The position numbers were made by a program, and so were the translations under genes. This document shows, one piece after another, positions 25,234 through 32,871 of a stretch of 38,510 bases of DNA. The stretch covers positions 1-38,510 of the forward strand of contig JAIRQO010000078.1 of assembly GCA_031256435.1 (NCBI GenBank), given 5' to 3'. The notes under the pieces are model-generated. The model had not been told where the DNA came from. It saw only the letters and a program-made list of their open reading frames with translations, and made no database searches. Each line of letters begins with the position of its first letter. Position 1 is the stretch's first letter. Source of the DNA: Cellulomonadaceae bacterium. Its GTDB lineage: Bacteria > Actinomycetota > Actinomycetes > Actinomycetales > Cellulomonadaceae.

Positions 25234-25920
25234 TCACGCCCCCCACGTGGGGGCAATCGCTGCAGGGTGCGGGAGGAACTCAGCGCCTGGCAACACGGCG
25301 AGCGTCCGGTGTGCCACGCCACGGGAATCCAGTTCCGTGGTCAGGGCGTCCAGCACGCTGCTGCTGGGGCAGAAGAAGGACGTGAAGAAGTGGTGCGGTC
25401 CATGGGGTTCGGGTTGGGATCTCAAATGCTGCAAGTCAATCCCGGCATCGGCCACCACACCCAAGGCTTCACGAAGCGATCCACGGTAATCATCATTGGG
25501 GCCAAAGGCGAGCCACACTTGCGCCGTGGATTCACACCGCGGACGCTCGTCGCGCGATTGAAGGAGGCCAAACCACCGGGCGCCGCCGTCCGCATCATCC
25601 CCGGGCAGGTCATCATCCCCGGGCAGGAACACGCAATCCGTGAACACCAGCGACGAATCGGACGCCAACAACCCTGATTCGATCACGGGATCCGGGTGCT
25701 CGGGGTGCCCCAAATCAATCACGGCGGACAGGTCCCTAATCTGGGCCACCGTGTTGAGGAGCGCTTGCACGGAGCCGAGGTCCAACAGTTCCACGCGTTC
25801 GGGGTGCGCCGAGTCCGAGGCGGCATCAAGGCCGTCCGGAACCACCAACGTGGACCATCCGGCCTGGTGCGCCGCAAGCGCGGCACGGTCATGGGATTCG
25901 CTACTGATTCTGCCAAGCAT
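25234..25920 (-). CDS. Protein with C-terminal ACT domain, probable partner of the prephenate dehydratase
   Basis: Residues 133-212 resemble the ACT domain that normally ends prephenate dehydratase: AQVWLAFGPNDDYRGSL, GIDLQHLRSQPE (family LxxIESRP) and PHHFFTSFF (family YxFFID), with RTLAVLPG near the end. Just before it ARWFGLL (114-120) lines up with the dehydratase TRF segment, but with Ala and Trp in place of Thr and Phe. Residues 1-110 match no family I know and could be a decayed dehydratase part or a new domain. Its ATG overlaps the VanW stop (TAATG). I infer a regulatory subunit acting in trans on the following ACT-less enzyme. Confidence 0.78.
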   Translation of the reverse strand: MLGRISSESHDRAALAAHQAGWSTLVVPDGLDAASDSAHPERVELLDLGSVQALLNTVAQIRDLSAVIDLGHPEHPDPVIESGLLASDSSLVFTDCVFLPGDDDLPGDDADGGARWFGLLQSRDERPRCESTAQVWLAFGPNDDYRGSLREALGVVADAGIDLQHLRSQPEPHGPHHFFTSFFCPSSSVLDALTTELDSRGVAHRTLAVLPGAEFLPHPAAIAPTWGA

Positions 25921-27659
25921 TAGTCACACACAATCTGGTCATCGGGGCGGTAGGTCCACGTGTTGGATTCGTCCTTCACCAACTCATCCCCCACGTACAC
26001 CCGGCGCGTGTTGGTGATGGTGAATCCGGCCTGCCCTGCTGCGGAGGGCACGCACCCGGCACCGGAACGGTTCTGCGTTCCGGGGGAACGAATCCCGGAG
26101 CGGCCGCTCGCCGTGGTCTCCACGCGGAAGTGAGTGGTGGACCAGATCTCCGTGTGCAGGTTGTTCCCCTCCACCCAGGAGCGCAACACGGCTCCGTAGG
26201 GCGAGGTGTTCTTGAAGCGCAGGTCTATAGAGCCCACAAAAATGGTGGCTTCACGGCCCGCGGGATAACGCGGAATCCACACGGAGTGGGGTTGGTGTTC
26301 CACGTCCTCAAAGCCGGCAAAGAAACCCACGTTGTACACGTTGGTGGCCAACTGGGACAACCCTCCACCCATCCCGGGTTGGAGCATTCCGTTGGCAATC
26401 ACGCCAGCGTTGCCAAAACCGTTGGAGGCGTCAATGGGGAGCAGGGAATCCACCAGGGAGAAGGTCTCCCCCGGCTTGACGAGGACGCCCGTGATGAGTT
26501 CCGAGCCCCTGCGGAGGTTGTTGGTCCGCGTGGCGTCAGCGGTGAGCGCCGTGGAAAAACTGGAAATCACTTCCTTGACGCCCAGCGCTTCAAAAGCACT
26601 CTTGGTGTTCTCCGGCGGCAGCGTGGTCAACTCCACGCTGGCTGTCCTGTCCTCCGCAGAAAGGGCCGCTGGCTCAATGGCGGCACGGACCAGTTCCGGG
26701 TCCAGTGTGGTGCCATCGGTTCCGCCCGTCACGGTAGGTTTACCCTCGACGAATTCAAACGTGGCTTCCACCGGCTTTGTCAGCAGATGGGGTGCTCGTT
26801 CAATGATGGCAGCACTCAGTTTCTCCCCGTCAAAGGCGGGGACCAACGCATTGCCTTGGGCGTTGAAGGTAGTGGCACCCGCGAGGACGGTTTCCGGAAC
26901 CCGGACATCCTCCTCACCCACGGTGACCGTGAGATAACTGGAGGCCACGTTCCGGGCGGCTCGCATGGCCGTTTCCGTGGCTTCCGCAGTGATGGTGGGG
27001 GTGGTCTCGGTTCCGGGAACGTCCAACGGCCCGGAACTCTTCAGCCACTGACTGGTGACCTGGTGGGCTACATCAGCGGCGTCCACGTCCTGCCCGTTCA
27101 GGGCCTCGGTGGATACCGCTCTGCCCTCGGAGAATCCCACGGTTCCATCCGTGGGTTCCACCGTCAACGCCTCGGCCGCCACGGCCGAGGCGGCGTCGAG
27201 CGCTTCGGAATTCACAGAAATCATGGGTTCCGCCTCGCCACCGCCAGTCAGGTGGAACCACAGCCGTTGTGGGTTCAAAGAGAACTCGGTCACCGCATCC
27301 ACGGAGGCGGCGGAATCAAAGGCCAAGCCGGCCACAGCGGGATCCATGGTGGTGGTAGCCTCACCCGAGGTGAGTTCAATGGGTTGGGCAATGCGTGAGG
27401 CGAGTTGGCCGTCCAACGTGGCTGCGGCTTGCGTGGGGCTCATGGCGCCGATGTCCACACCGGCAATGGTGGTGCCCGAGGGGACACGATCAGACAGGAG
27501 CCATTGGGTTCCCACATACAGCCCGGCAAGGACAACGATTCCCGCACCCACACCGGCAAGCATCTTGGGTGCCCGGCTCGGTTTGCCGTCACCCGAGAGT
27601 TCGCCGAGGATGCTGCCCGGCTCCGTGTTACTGGTAGGTTCCACCATGGGGCGAATCAT
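25920..27659 (-). CDS. VanW-family cell-envelope protein
   Basis: This 579-residue envelope protein has one N-terminal membrane anchor (about 33-55) and a long extracytoplasmic part. The middle resembles tandem peptidoglycan-binding-like domains that precede VanW. The VanW domain occupies about 380-500 with PGETFSLVDSL, GGGLSQLATNVYNVGFFAGF and HSVWIPRYPAGREATIFVG. The usual GGGxCQ motif has Ser for Cys. A C-terminal extension of about 60 residues follows, with two Cys pairs possible. Two starts fit (27659 and 27647), both overlapping the end of the upstream gene. VanW function is still unknown, and no vancomycin-resistance genes are near. Confidence 0.86.
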   Translation of the reverse strand: MIRPMVEPTSNTEPGSILGELSGDGKPSRAPKMLAGVGAGIVVLAGLYVGTQWLLSDRVPSGTTIAGVDIGAMSPTQAAATLDGQLASRIAQPIELTSGEATTTMDPAVAGLAFDSAASVDAVTEFSLNPQRLWFHLTGGGEAEPMISVNSEALDAASAVAAEALTVEPTDGTVGFSEGRAVSTEALNGQDVDAADVAHQVTSQWLKSSGPLDVPGTETTPTITAEATETAMRAARNVASSYLTVTVGEEDVRVPETVLAGATTFNAQGNALVPAFDGEKLSAAIIERAPHLLTKPVEATFEFVEGKPTVTGGTDGTTLDPELVRAAIEPAALSAEDRTASVELTTLPPENTKSAFEALGVKEVISSFSTALTADATRTNNLRRGSELITGVLVKPGETFSLVDSLLPIDASNGFGNAGVIANGMLQPGMGGGLSQLATNVYNVGFFAGFEDVEHQPHSVWIPRYPAGREATIFVGSIDLRFKNTSPYGAVLRSWVEGNNLHTEIWSTTHFRVETTASGRSGIRSPGTQNRSGAGCVPSAAGQAGFTITNTRRVYVGDELVKDESNTWTYRPDDQIVCD

Positions 27660-28227
27660 AGCCGCCGAGGAGGCGCCTATCGGTGAACCACCCGCTCGGG
27701 CAGAGGGCTACGGCGCCGAACAGTACTAGCCCGCCGTAGGAGAAGATCACTCCGGCCCAGGACCAGGGAACCTGGGCGGACGGATCCAGAACCAGGATGT
27801 CACCGCCTGCGCCTTGGAGTGAGAGGATCTGCACGGCAATGAGCCACCCCACTCCGGCGGCAGCCAGTGCGGCCCTGCCCACCCAGGCTCGGCACATCAG
27901 GGCCAGGCTCGCAGTCATGATGAGTCCCAGCACCAGACCCATGGGAATCGCATAGAGGAAAGACCGGTGTGAGGCCGTTCCCAGGGCACCGATGAATATC
28001 CCTAGGAGGAAGGACGCCGCAATCCGCACTACGGTTCCCCGGGTGGTGCGGCGGTGTGCCGTGGAATCCGGCGTGATGGACTGGGGTGTCAGGGCATCGG
28101 GCCCGGCGATTTCAGGCCCAGCAATATCAGGCCCAGCGAAACTCGGCTCACCGACACTGGGCTCACCGAAATCAGACTCAGCGGCAACGTGCGTCATGGG
28201 TCCGCTATTCACATCTCCTGCCGTCAT
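27628..28227 (-). CDS. Four-helix membrane protein (DUF6113-like)
   Basis: The 199-residue protein has a hydrophilic head of about 65 residues with short repeats (GEPS, AGPDI and AGPEI units, encoded by a repeated gcccagcaatatca-type DNA word) and then four predicted membrane helices. It sits directly after typA (ATGA overlap at 28224-28227), where many actinobacteria carry a DUF6113 membrane protein, so I lean to that family on position and topology. The longer frame to 28326 would lie inside typA and is rejected. Function unknown. Confidence 0.8.
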   Translation of the reverse strand: MTAGDVNSGPMTHVAAESDFGEPSVGEPSFAGPDIAGPEIAGPDALTPQSITPDSTAHRRTTRGTVVRIAASFLLGIFIGALGTASHRSFLYAIPMGLVLGLIMTASLALMCRAWVGRAALAAAGVGWLIAVQILSLQGAGGDILVLDPSAQVPWSWAGVIFSYGGLVLFGAVALCPSGWFTDRRLLGGYDSPHGGTYQ

Positions 28228-30140
28228 GCGTCTCCGCGCCTCACCTTGGCGGCTCTGCGGGCGCGCTCCACGGCGTTCAATTCCACTTTGCGAATCCGTA
28301 CAATTTCCGGCGTGACTTCCACGCATTCATCCTGCTGGGCAAACTCCAGGGATTCTTCCAGGGTGAGTTTGCGGGGAGGAATCAAGTTCTCAAACGAGTC
28401 CGCTGTGGAGGACCGCATGTTGGTGAGCTTCTTTTCCCGCGTGATGTTGACGTCCATGTCCTCATTGCGGGCGTTCTCCCCCACCACTTGACCCTCATAC
28501 ACCTGGTGGGTGGGCTCCACAAAGAAGGAGCCGCGCTCTTGCAGTTGGATCATGGCGTACGGAGTCACGGCACCGGACCGGTCAGCCACCAGTGACCCGG
28601 TGTTGCGCGAGGCGATGGCCCCGGCCCACGGCGCGTAGCCCTCGGCAATCGACGAGGCAATGCCGGTCCCGCGTGTTTCCGTCAGGAAGCGGGTGCGGAA
28701 GCCGATGAGTCCGCGAGCAGGCACGCGGAACTCCATCCGGACCCACCCCGTTCCGTGGTTGGCCATGGTTTCCATGTGGCCCTTGCGGGACGCAAGCAAC
28801 TGGGTCACGGTCCCCAAGTGTTCCTCGGGAACGTCAATGGTCATGCGCTCCATGGGTTCCAGCACGGTGCCCTTGTCCATCTTGGTCACCACTTGCGGCT
28901 TTCCCACCGTCAACTCAAAGCCTTCGCGCCGCATTTGCTCCACCAGGATAGCCAGCGCCAGTTCACCTCGGCCCTGCACTTCCCAGGCATCGGGACGCGC
29001 AGTAGGCAGCACGCGCAGGGACACGTTACCCACCAACTCGGCGTCGAGACGGTCCTTCACCTGCCGTGCCGTGACCTTGTGGCCCTTGCCACCTTTACCG
29101 GCCAGAGGTGACGTGTTGATGCCGATGGTCATGGAAATGGCCGGATCATCCACCGTAATGGGCGGGAGCGGGTGGGGATCTTCCAAATCCGTCAGCGTAT
29201 CGCCAATCATGATGTCCGGGATTCCTGCCACGGCAACAATATCGCCCGCTCGCGCTTCCAGGGTGGGGACGGAATCCAGGGCTTTAGTTTCCAGGAGTTC
29301 AGTGACTTTCACATCCGAGATGGTGCCGTTGTGATGACACCAGGCCACGCGCTGGCCCTTGTGAATGCTGCCGTTGTAGATCCGCAGGAGTGCCAGGCGC
29401 CCCAGGAAGGGCGAGGCATCCAGGTTGGTCACATGCGCTTGTAGGGGCATGTCCTCGTCATAGGTGGGTGCGGGGATGGTCTCCAGGATTTGCGCAAACA
29501 GCGGTTCCAGGTTCTGGTTGTCCGGCAAGGCGCCGTCCGCTGGTTGATTCAGGGAGGCGTACCCCACCTTGGCCGAGGCGTAAATCACGGGAACGTCCAG
29601 CACCAGGTCAAGGTCCAGGTCCTCATTTTCCACGGACAGGTCTGCTGCGAGTCCCAGCAGCAGGTCCATAGTTTCTTCAACCACCTCAGAGATGCGGCTA
29701 TCGGGCCGATCCACCTTGTTGACCACCACAATGACGGGTAACCCTGCGGATAACGCCTTGCGCAGCACAAATCGTGTTTGCGGCAATGGTCCCTCGGAGG
29801 CGTCCACCAGGAGCACCACTCCGTCCACCATGGACAGTCCGCGCTCCACCTCGCCGCTGAAATCAGCGTGACCCGGAGTGTCAATGACGTTGATGGTCAC
29901 GCCATCCGGCTGGCCAAAGGCGGCGGCTGACGGTCCCGTGTAGCGCACTGCCGTGTTCTTGGCAAGGATGGTGATTCCTTTTTCGCGTTCCAGGTCACCC
30001 GAGTCCATGACACGTTCTGCCACCTGTTGGTGAGCCCGGAAGGCTCCCGCCTGCCGCAGCATGGCGTCAACCAGGGTGGTTTTCCCGTGGTCAACGTGCG
30101 CAACGATTGCCACGTTACGCAGGTCAGAACGTACAGCCAT
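28224..30140 (-). CDS. typA: Ribosome-associated GTPase TypA/BipA
   Basis: TypA is a translational GTPase related to EF-G that helps ribosome assembly and stress adaptation. From ATG 30140 it has 638 residues. The G domain shows G1 AHVDHGKTT, the switch segment with EREKGITI, G3 DTPGHADF and G4 NKVD. Domain II, EF-G-like domains III and V and the TypA-specific C-terminal domain follow, with [16 protein letters not shown] and the end [24 protein letters not shown]. A GTG at 30149 is an alternative start. No good ribosome site precedes either. It heads a probable five-gene operon down to pheA. Confidence 0.97.
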   Translation of the reverse strand: MAVRSDLRNVAIVAHVDHGKTTLVDAMLRQAGAFRAHQQVAERVMDSGDLEREKGITILAKNTAVRYTGPSAAAFGQPDGVTINVIDTPGHADFSGEVERGLSMVDGVVLLVDASEGPLPQTRFVLRKALSAGLPVIVVVNKVDRPDSRISEVVEETMDLLLGLAADLSVENEDLDLDLVLDVPVIYASAKVGYASLNQPADGALPDNQNLEPLFAQILETIPAPTYDEDMPLQAHVTNLDASPFLGRLALLRIYNGSIHKGQRVAWCHHNGTISDVKVTELLETKALDSVPTLEARAGDIVAVAGIPDIMIGDTLTDLEDPHPLPPITVDDPAISMTIGINTSPLAGKGGKGHKVTARQVKDRLDAELVGNVSLRVLPTARPDAWEVQGRGELALAILVEQMRREGFELTVGKPQVVTKMDKGTVLEPMERMTIDVPEEHLGTVTQLLASRKGHMETMANHGTGWVRMEFRVPARGLIGFRTRFLTETRGTGIASSIAEGYAPWAGAIASRNTGSLVADRSGAVTPYAMIQLQERGSFFVEPTHQVYEGQVVGENARNEDMDVNITREKKLTNMRSSTADSFENLIPPRKLTLEESLEFAQQDECVEVTPEIVRIRKVELNAVERARRAAKVRRGDA

Positions 30141-30217
30141 GAAGGACACTCACTTTATTGGGCGACGATAGAACGGGGTCAGTCTACGCCTCCGGGTAGC
30201 AATCCGTGGCACCGGGC

Positions 30218-30238
30218 GCCCGTGGTTCCTTCACGGGC
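30218..30238 (-). terminator. Hairpin after the metalloprotease gene
   Basis: GCCCGTG (30218-30224) pairs perfectly with CACGGGC (30232-30238) over a 7-nt loop. It lies between the metalloprotease stop and typA. No U-run follows in the minus-strand sense, so it may be a weak terminator or part of the nearby repeat cluster. Confidence 0.4.
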
Positions 30239-30268
30239 ATCCCAGGTTCACCGGGGGTTTCTTCTGGG

Positions 30269-30348
30269 GGTTTCGACCGACGCGCCTACCGGCGCTGGCT
30301 CAACCACCCGAAGACCCGCGCCTACCGACGCTGGCTCAACCACCCGAA
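30269..30348 (-). repeat. REP-like element, one full and one partial tandem copy
   Basis: Two copies of a 32-bp sequence (30281-30312 and 30317-30348) differ at one base and repeat with a 36-bp period. The first copy is complete in the minus-strand sense: GGTTGAGCC (30297-30305), hairpin GCGCC-GGTA-GGCGC (30282-30295) and CGAAACC (30269-30275). The second lacks the CGAAACC end. Its single change turns a G-C pair of the hairpin into a G-U pair, so the stem is kept. Confidence 0.75.
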
Positions 30349-30366
30349 TGCCCGTGGTGGGTAGTT

Positions 30367-32571
30367 CTACTTCGCCTTGGTGGCCTTGGACGTGACGTCT
30401 ACGTTCTTGTACCCGCTCTTGGTGGCGGTCACCTTCACGGAGATCTTCTTGCCCTTGTCCTTGGACGTCACCTTGTACGTGGACTTGGTGGCACCGGAGA
30501 TCTTCTGACCATTCCGCAGCCACTGGTACTTGTACGTGGGGGCGGGGCTGAAACTCTTCGGCTTGGCCGTCAACTTCTTGCCCACCTTGAACGTGCCAGA
30601 GATGGTGACTGAACCCTTCTTGAACGTCTTCACCGTGTTGGTGGCCGTTGCTGGCGGGTTGGTGTTTGCTGCCGGGGGCTTAGGGGCGGCCGCCGCTGGC
30701 TTGGGCGCAGCGATGGACGAGGCAATGGACACCTTGGCCGTGGACCCGCTAATGGAGTCCACCTTCACTGCCAACTTGCCCGAAGTTCCGGTCATGATGG
30801 CCCCGGCCCCAAAGGACGTGCTCTTGTACCCGGAGGCCATGGCGGCCTTGGGGTTGGTCACGTACACCGTTCCACAGTAATCAAACACCACGCCGGAGCA
30901 CAGGTTGGAATCAGACTTCACGCGCTTGGCAATGCGCACACCGTATTCCGTGAGGTACTTGTTGCTGCCAATGGGCAGGTACCGGCCAGACATGTTCTTG
31001 TCATAGCCCGCGTTGGCCCGCAGTTCTACGTAGTATTCCTCTCCGGTTCCCGGGTCCGTGACCTTCACACCGCGAGAACCTGACGCGTCAGACAGGGCGT
31101 TCAACGTCACCGTTTGCGCGGTTCCGGAAGGCTTAATGGTCTTCCAATTGTTGCCGAATCCCAGCAGGTCAGCGGCAGGGGCTGACAGGGAACCGATGTT
31201 GGAGCGTCCGGATACGGACATCACATCAAACAGGTCTCCGTAGGGGTACACCGAACACCGTGACTTGGAGGAGGACCAACCGCCATCCGTCCGAGCATCA
31301 GGAGAGCCAGAGGTGCAGTTCAGAAGGTTAGCGTGTTCCAGCCCAAGGTTGTGGCCGAGTTCGTGCGCCATCACATCCGATTGCGGGCCTTCCCAGGACA
31401 AAGCGTAGGCAATGTTGTATCGCTGCGAGTTGGCGGTGAACCAGGTGGAACCAATGGTTCCCACGCCTGTAGGAGATTGACCGGTTCCACATCCATACAC
31501 AATCACCATCAGGTGGGTGTTGTTGTTCCAGGACCCCAGGTCAGCGTTGGTGGTTTTCAACTGCGGGAACGCAGCATTCCAAATGGGCCACGGTTGCGTG
31601 CGGTTGCAGGCAGGAATAGTTCCAGGTGCTGACACAACCTTGCCAGCGCTGAAGGTCAGGGCGTTTCCGCTTTGTGCTTTCCAGTAACTGTTGACGTCAT
31701 TGACGGCGGCGCGGGCTTTGGTGGCAGCGTCACCGGGGATGGCGGCGCCTGCTGGGGACATGATGACCACGTTGACGGTGTGGTCACCCTTGACGGTGGG
31801 TTGGCTGACAGCGTTACCCAAGGGGACTTGCTGCGCGGTCTGCGTGATGCTGACCTTGCCGAGGTCATCCTCGGTGGCTTGTGCGCCAACCTTCACCACG
31901 TCACCAAGGTCTGCCTTATCCAGGATCTCCTCGGGAACCTCCACGGCGGCGTCATTGCCCACCACAAACACGCCCTTGGAATCACTTAGGTGCTCGTCAT
32001 CATGGCCAATGTCAAAGGACTCGGGGTTGTCATTGACGTGCGCAACTACAACTACTTGACCCTTCACGGCGCCCAGGTCCGCTAGATCCTCTACATCAGT
32101 GCTCTCCGTGGGGAGCGGCGCCTCAAGGAGGTCCTCTACCAAATCATCGGGGCCATTGCCTGTTTGATCGTCATCGCCAGGTGCGTCATCCGGCCCCACG
32201 GTGGTGTCACCAGTGGCGTCATCGCCAGGCTCGCCAGTGGGCTCGTCAATGGGTTCGTCAACATCTTCGGTGTCATCAGGGTTGAGGATTTCATCAATGG
32301 GACCATCGGCCTCGTTGTCCGTGCCGGGATCCTCCTGCTCTTGGGAATCCTCTCCGGGGCCCGTGTGGGCGAGTTCTGGGTCCACCACGCCACCACCGTG
32401 AGCAAGCACCAGAATAATAGAGCCAGCAATCACCAATTGCCCAAACTTCCAACAGGACCGCAGGCCGCGCCGATCCTCCGTGGTCTTTTCATTCACGTCA
32501 TCGTGAAGCACAATGTGACCCCTTTGGTCCTTCGAGACTTTCGGTACCAGCCTCTTGCGTAGGTTCTTCAT
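30367..32571 (-). CDS. Secreted zinc metalloprotease with acidic linker and C-terminal Ig-like domain
   Basis: The 734-residue exoprotein begins with a long basic cytoplasmic head and one hydrophobic segment (about 45-62) that serves as signal or anchor. A linker rich in Asp, Glu, Pro, Thr and Gly reaches to about 145. The catalytic domain has HELGHNLGLEH (403-413), the gametolysin/M11-like metzincin consensus HExxHxxGxxH, and a likely Met-turn in FDVMSVSG. An Ala/Pro linker and one domain of the type GTFKVGKKLTA...YQWLRNGQKISGA...GKKISVKVT follow, common in actinobacterial surface proteins. ATG 32571 is preferred over GTG 32583. The substrate is unknown, perhaps host or polymer protein. Confidence 0.9.
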   Translation of the reverse strand: MKNLRKRLVPKVSKDQRGHIVLHDDVNEKTTEDRRGLRSCWKFGQLVIAGSIILVLAHGGGVVDPELAHTGPGEDSQEQEDPGTDNEADGPIDEILNPDDTEDVDEPIDEPTGEPGDDATGDTTVGPDDAPGDDDQTGNGPDDLVEDLLEAPLPTESTDVEDLADLGAVKGQVVVVAHVNDNPESFDIGHDDEHLSDSKGVFVVGNDAAVEVPEEILDKADLGDVVKVGAQATEDDLGKVSITQTAQQVPLGNAVSQPTVKGDHTVNVVIMSPAGAAIPGDAATKARAAVNDVNSYWKAQSGNALTFSAGKVVSAPGTIPACNRTQPWPIWNAAFPQLKTTNADLGSWNNNTHLMVIVYGCGTGQSPTGVGTIGSTWFTANSQRYNIAYALSWEGPQSDVMAHELGHNLGLEHANLLNCTSGSPDARTDGGWSSSKSRCSVYPYGDLFDVMSVSGRSNIGSLSAPAADLLGFGNNWKTIKPSGTAQTVTLNALSDASGSRGVKVTDPGTGEEYYVELRANAGYDKNMSGRYLPIGSNKYLTEYGVRIAKRVKSDSNLCSGVVFDYCGTVYVTNPKAAMASGYKSTSFGAGAIMTGTSGKLAVKVDSISGSTAKVSIASSIAAPKPAAAAPKPPAANTNPPATATNTVKTFKKGSVTISGTFKVGKKLTAKPKSFSPAPTYKYQWLRNGQKISGATKSTYKVTSKDKGKKISVKVTATKSGYKNVDVTSKATKAK

Positions 32572-32594
32572 CGAAGCCCACACCCCTTTTGAGA

Positions 32595-32629
32595 ATTCTA
32601 GGAACTAGAGCAAAGCGTCGCGCACGCTT
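32595..32629 (-). promoter_or_regulatory. Metalloprotease promoter with operator-like palindrome
   Basis: TAGAAT (32595-32600, minus strand) is a good -10 about 24 nt before the ATG, and AAAAGGGG lies between them. The perfect dyad AAGCGT-cgcgc-ACGCTT (32613-32629) covers the place of the -35 element, so a bound regulator could block the promoter. CTAG-gaa-CTAG (32598-32608) overlaps the -10. Confidence 0.5.
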
Positions 32630-32789
32630 CTCCCCCTAGTGTGCCTTGGATTCATGTGATGCGCAACACCTTTTCTTCCAAGTTTCTATCCCAATTTGGT
32701 CACAATTTGCCAAGGATTGGTTTGCCCCTGGTTGTCATCACGGTCAGCCAGCACCCACTGACACCTCCACCCGCACCCTGGACACCACA
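32630..32789. other. Rest of the gap between the transporter terminator and the metalloprotease promoter
   Basis: Nothing recognisable apart from A/T-rich stretches near 32670-32710 that could be an upstream activating region. Confidence 0.4.
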
Positions 32790-32826
32790 AAGCCCCGGTG
32801 GGCCTTCATGAGGCTCACCGGGGCTT
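32790..32826 (-). terminator. Rho-independent terminator of the peptide transporter ATPase gene
   Basis: AAGCCCCGGTG (32790-32800) pairs perfectly with CACCGGGGCTT (32816-32826). The stem continues inward with one wobble and GCCT/AGGC, leaving a 5-nt loop. In the minus-strand sense a short T-run (CTTT) follows. It lies 45 bp after the stop codon. Confidence 0.85.
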
Positions 32827-32871
32827 CCGTCGTCGGTTACTCGTTCATGCAGAACAAGTGGACCGCATCAC

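Noticed and set aside
25920-27659. Vancomycin-resistance role for the VanW protein
   Set aside because: No vanHAX-like or two-component genes nearby; VanW domains are common in actinobacterial envelope proteins without any resistance link.
30248-30523. Minus-strand frame with VVEPA-type peptide repeats
   Set aside because: The peptide repeat is the translated REP-like DNA repeat, and the frame runs into the end of the metalloprotease gene.
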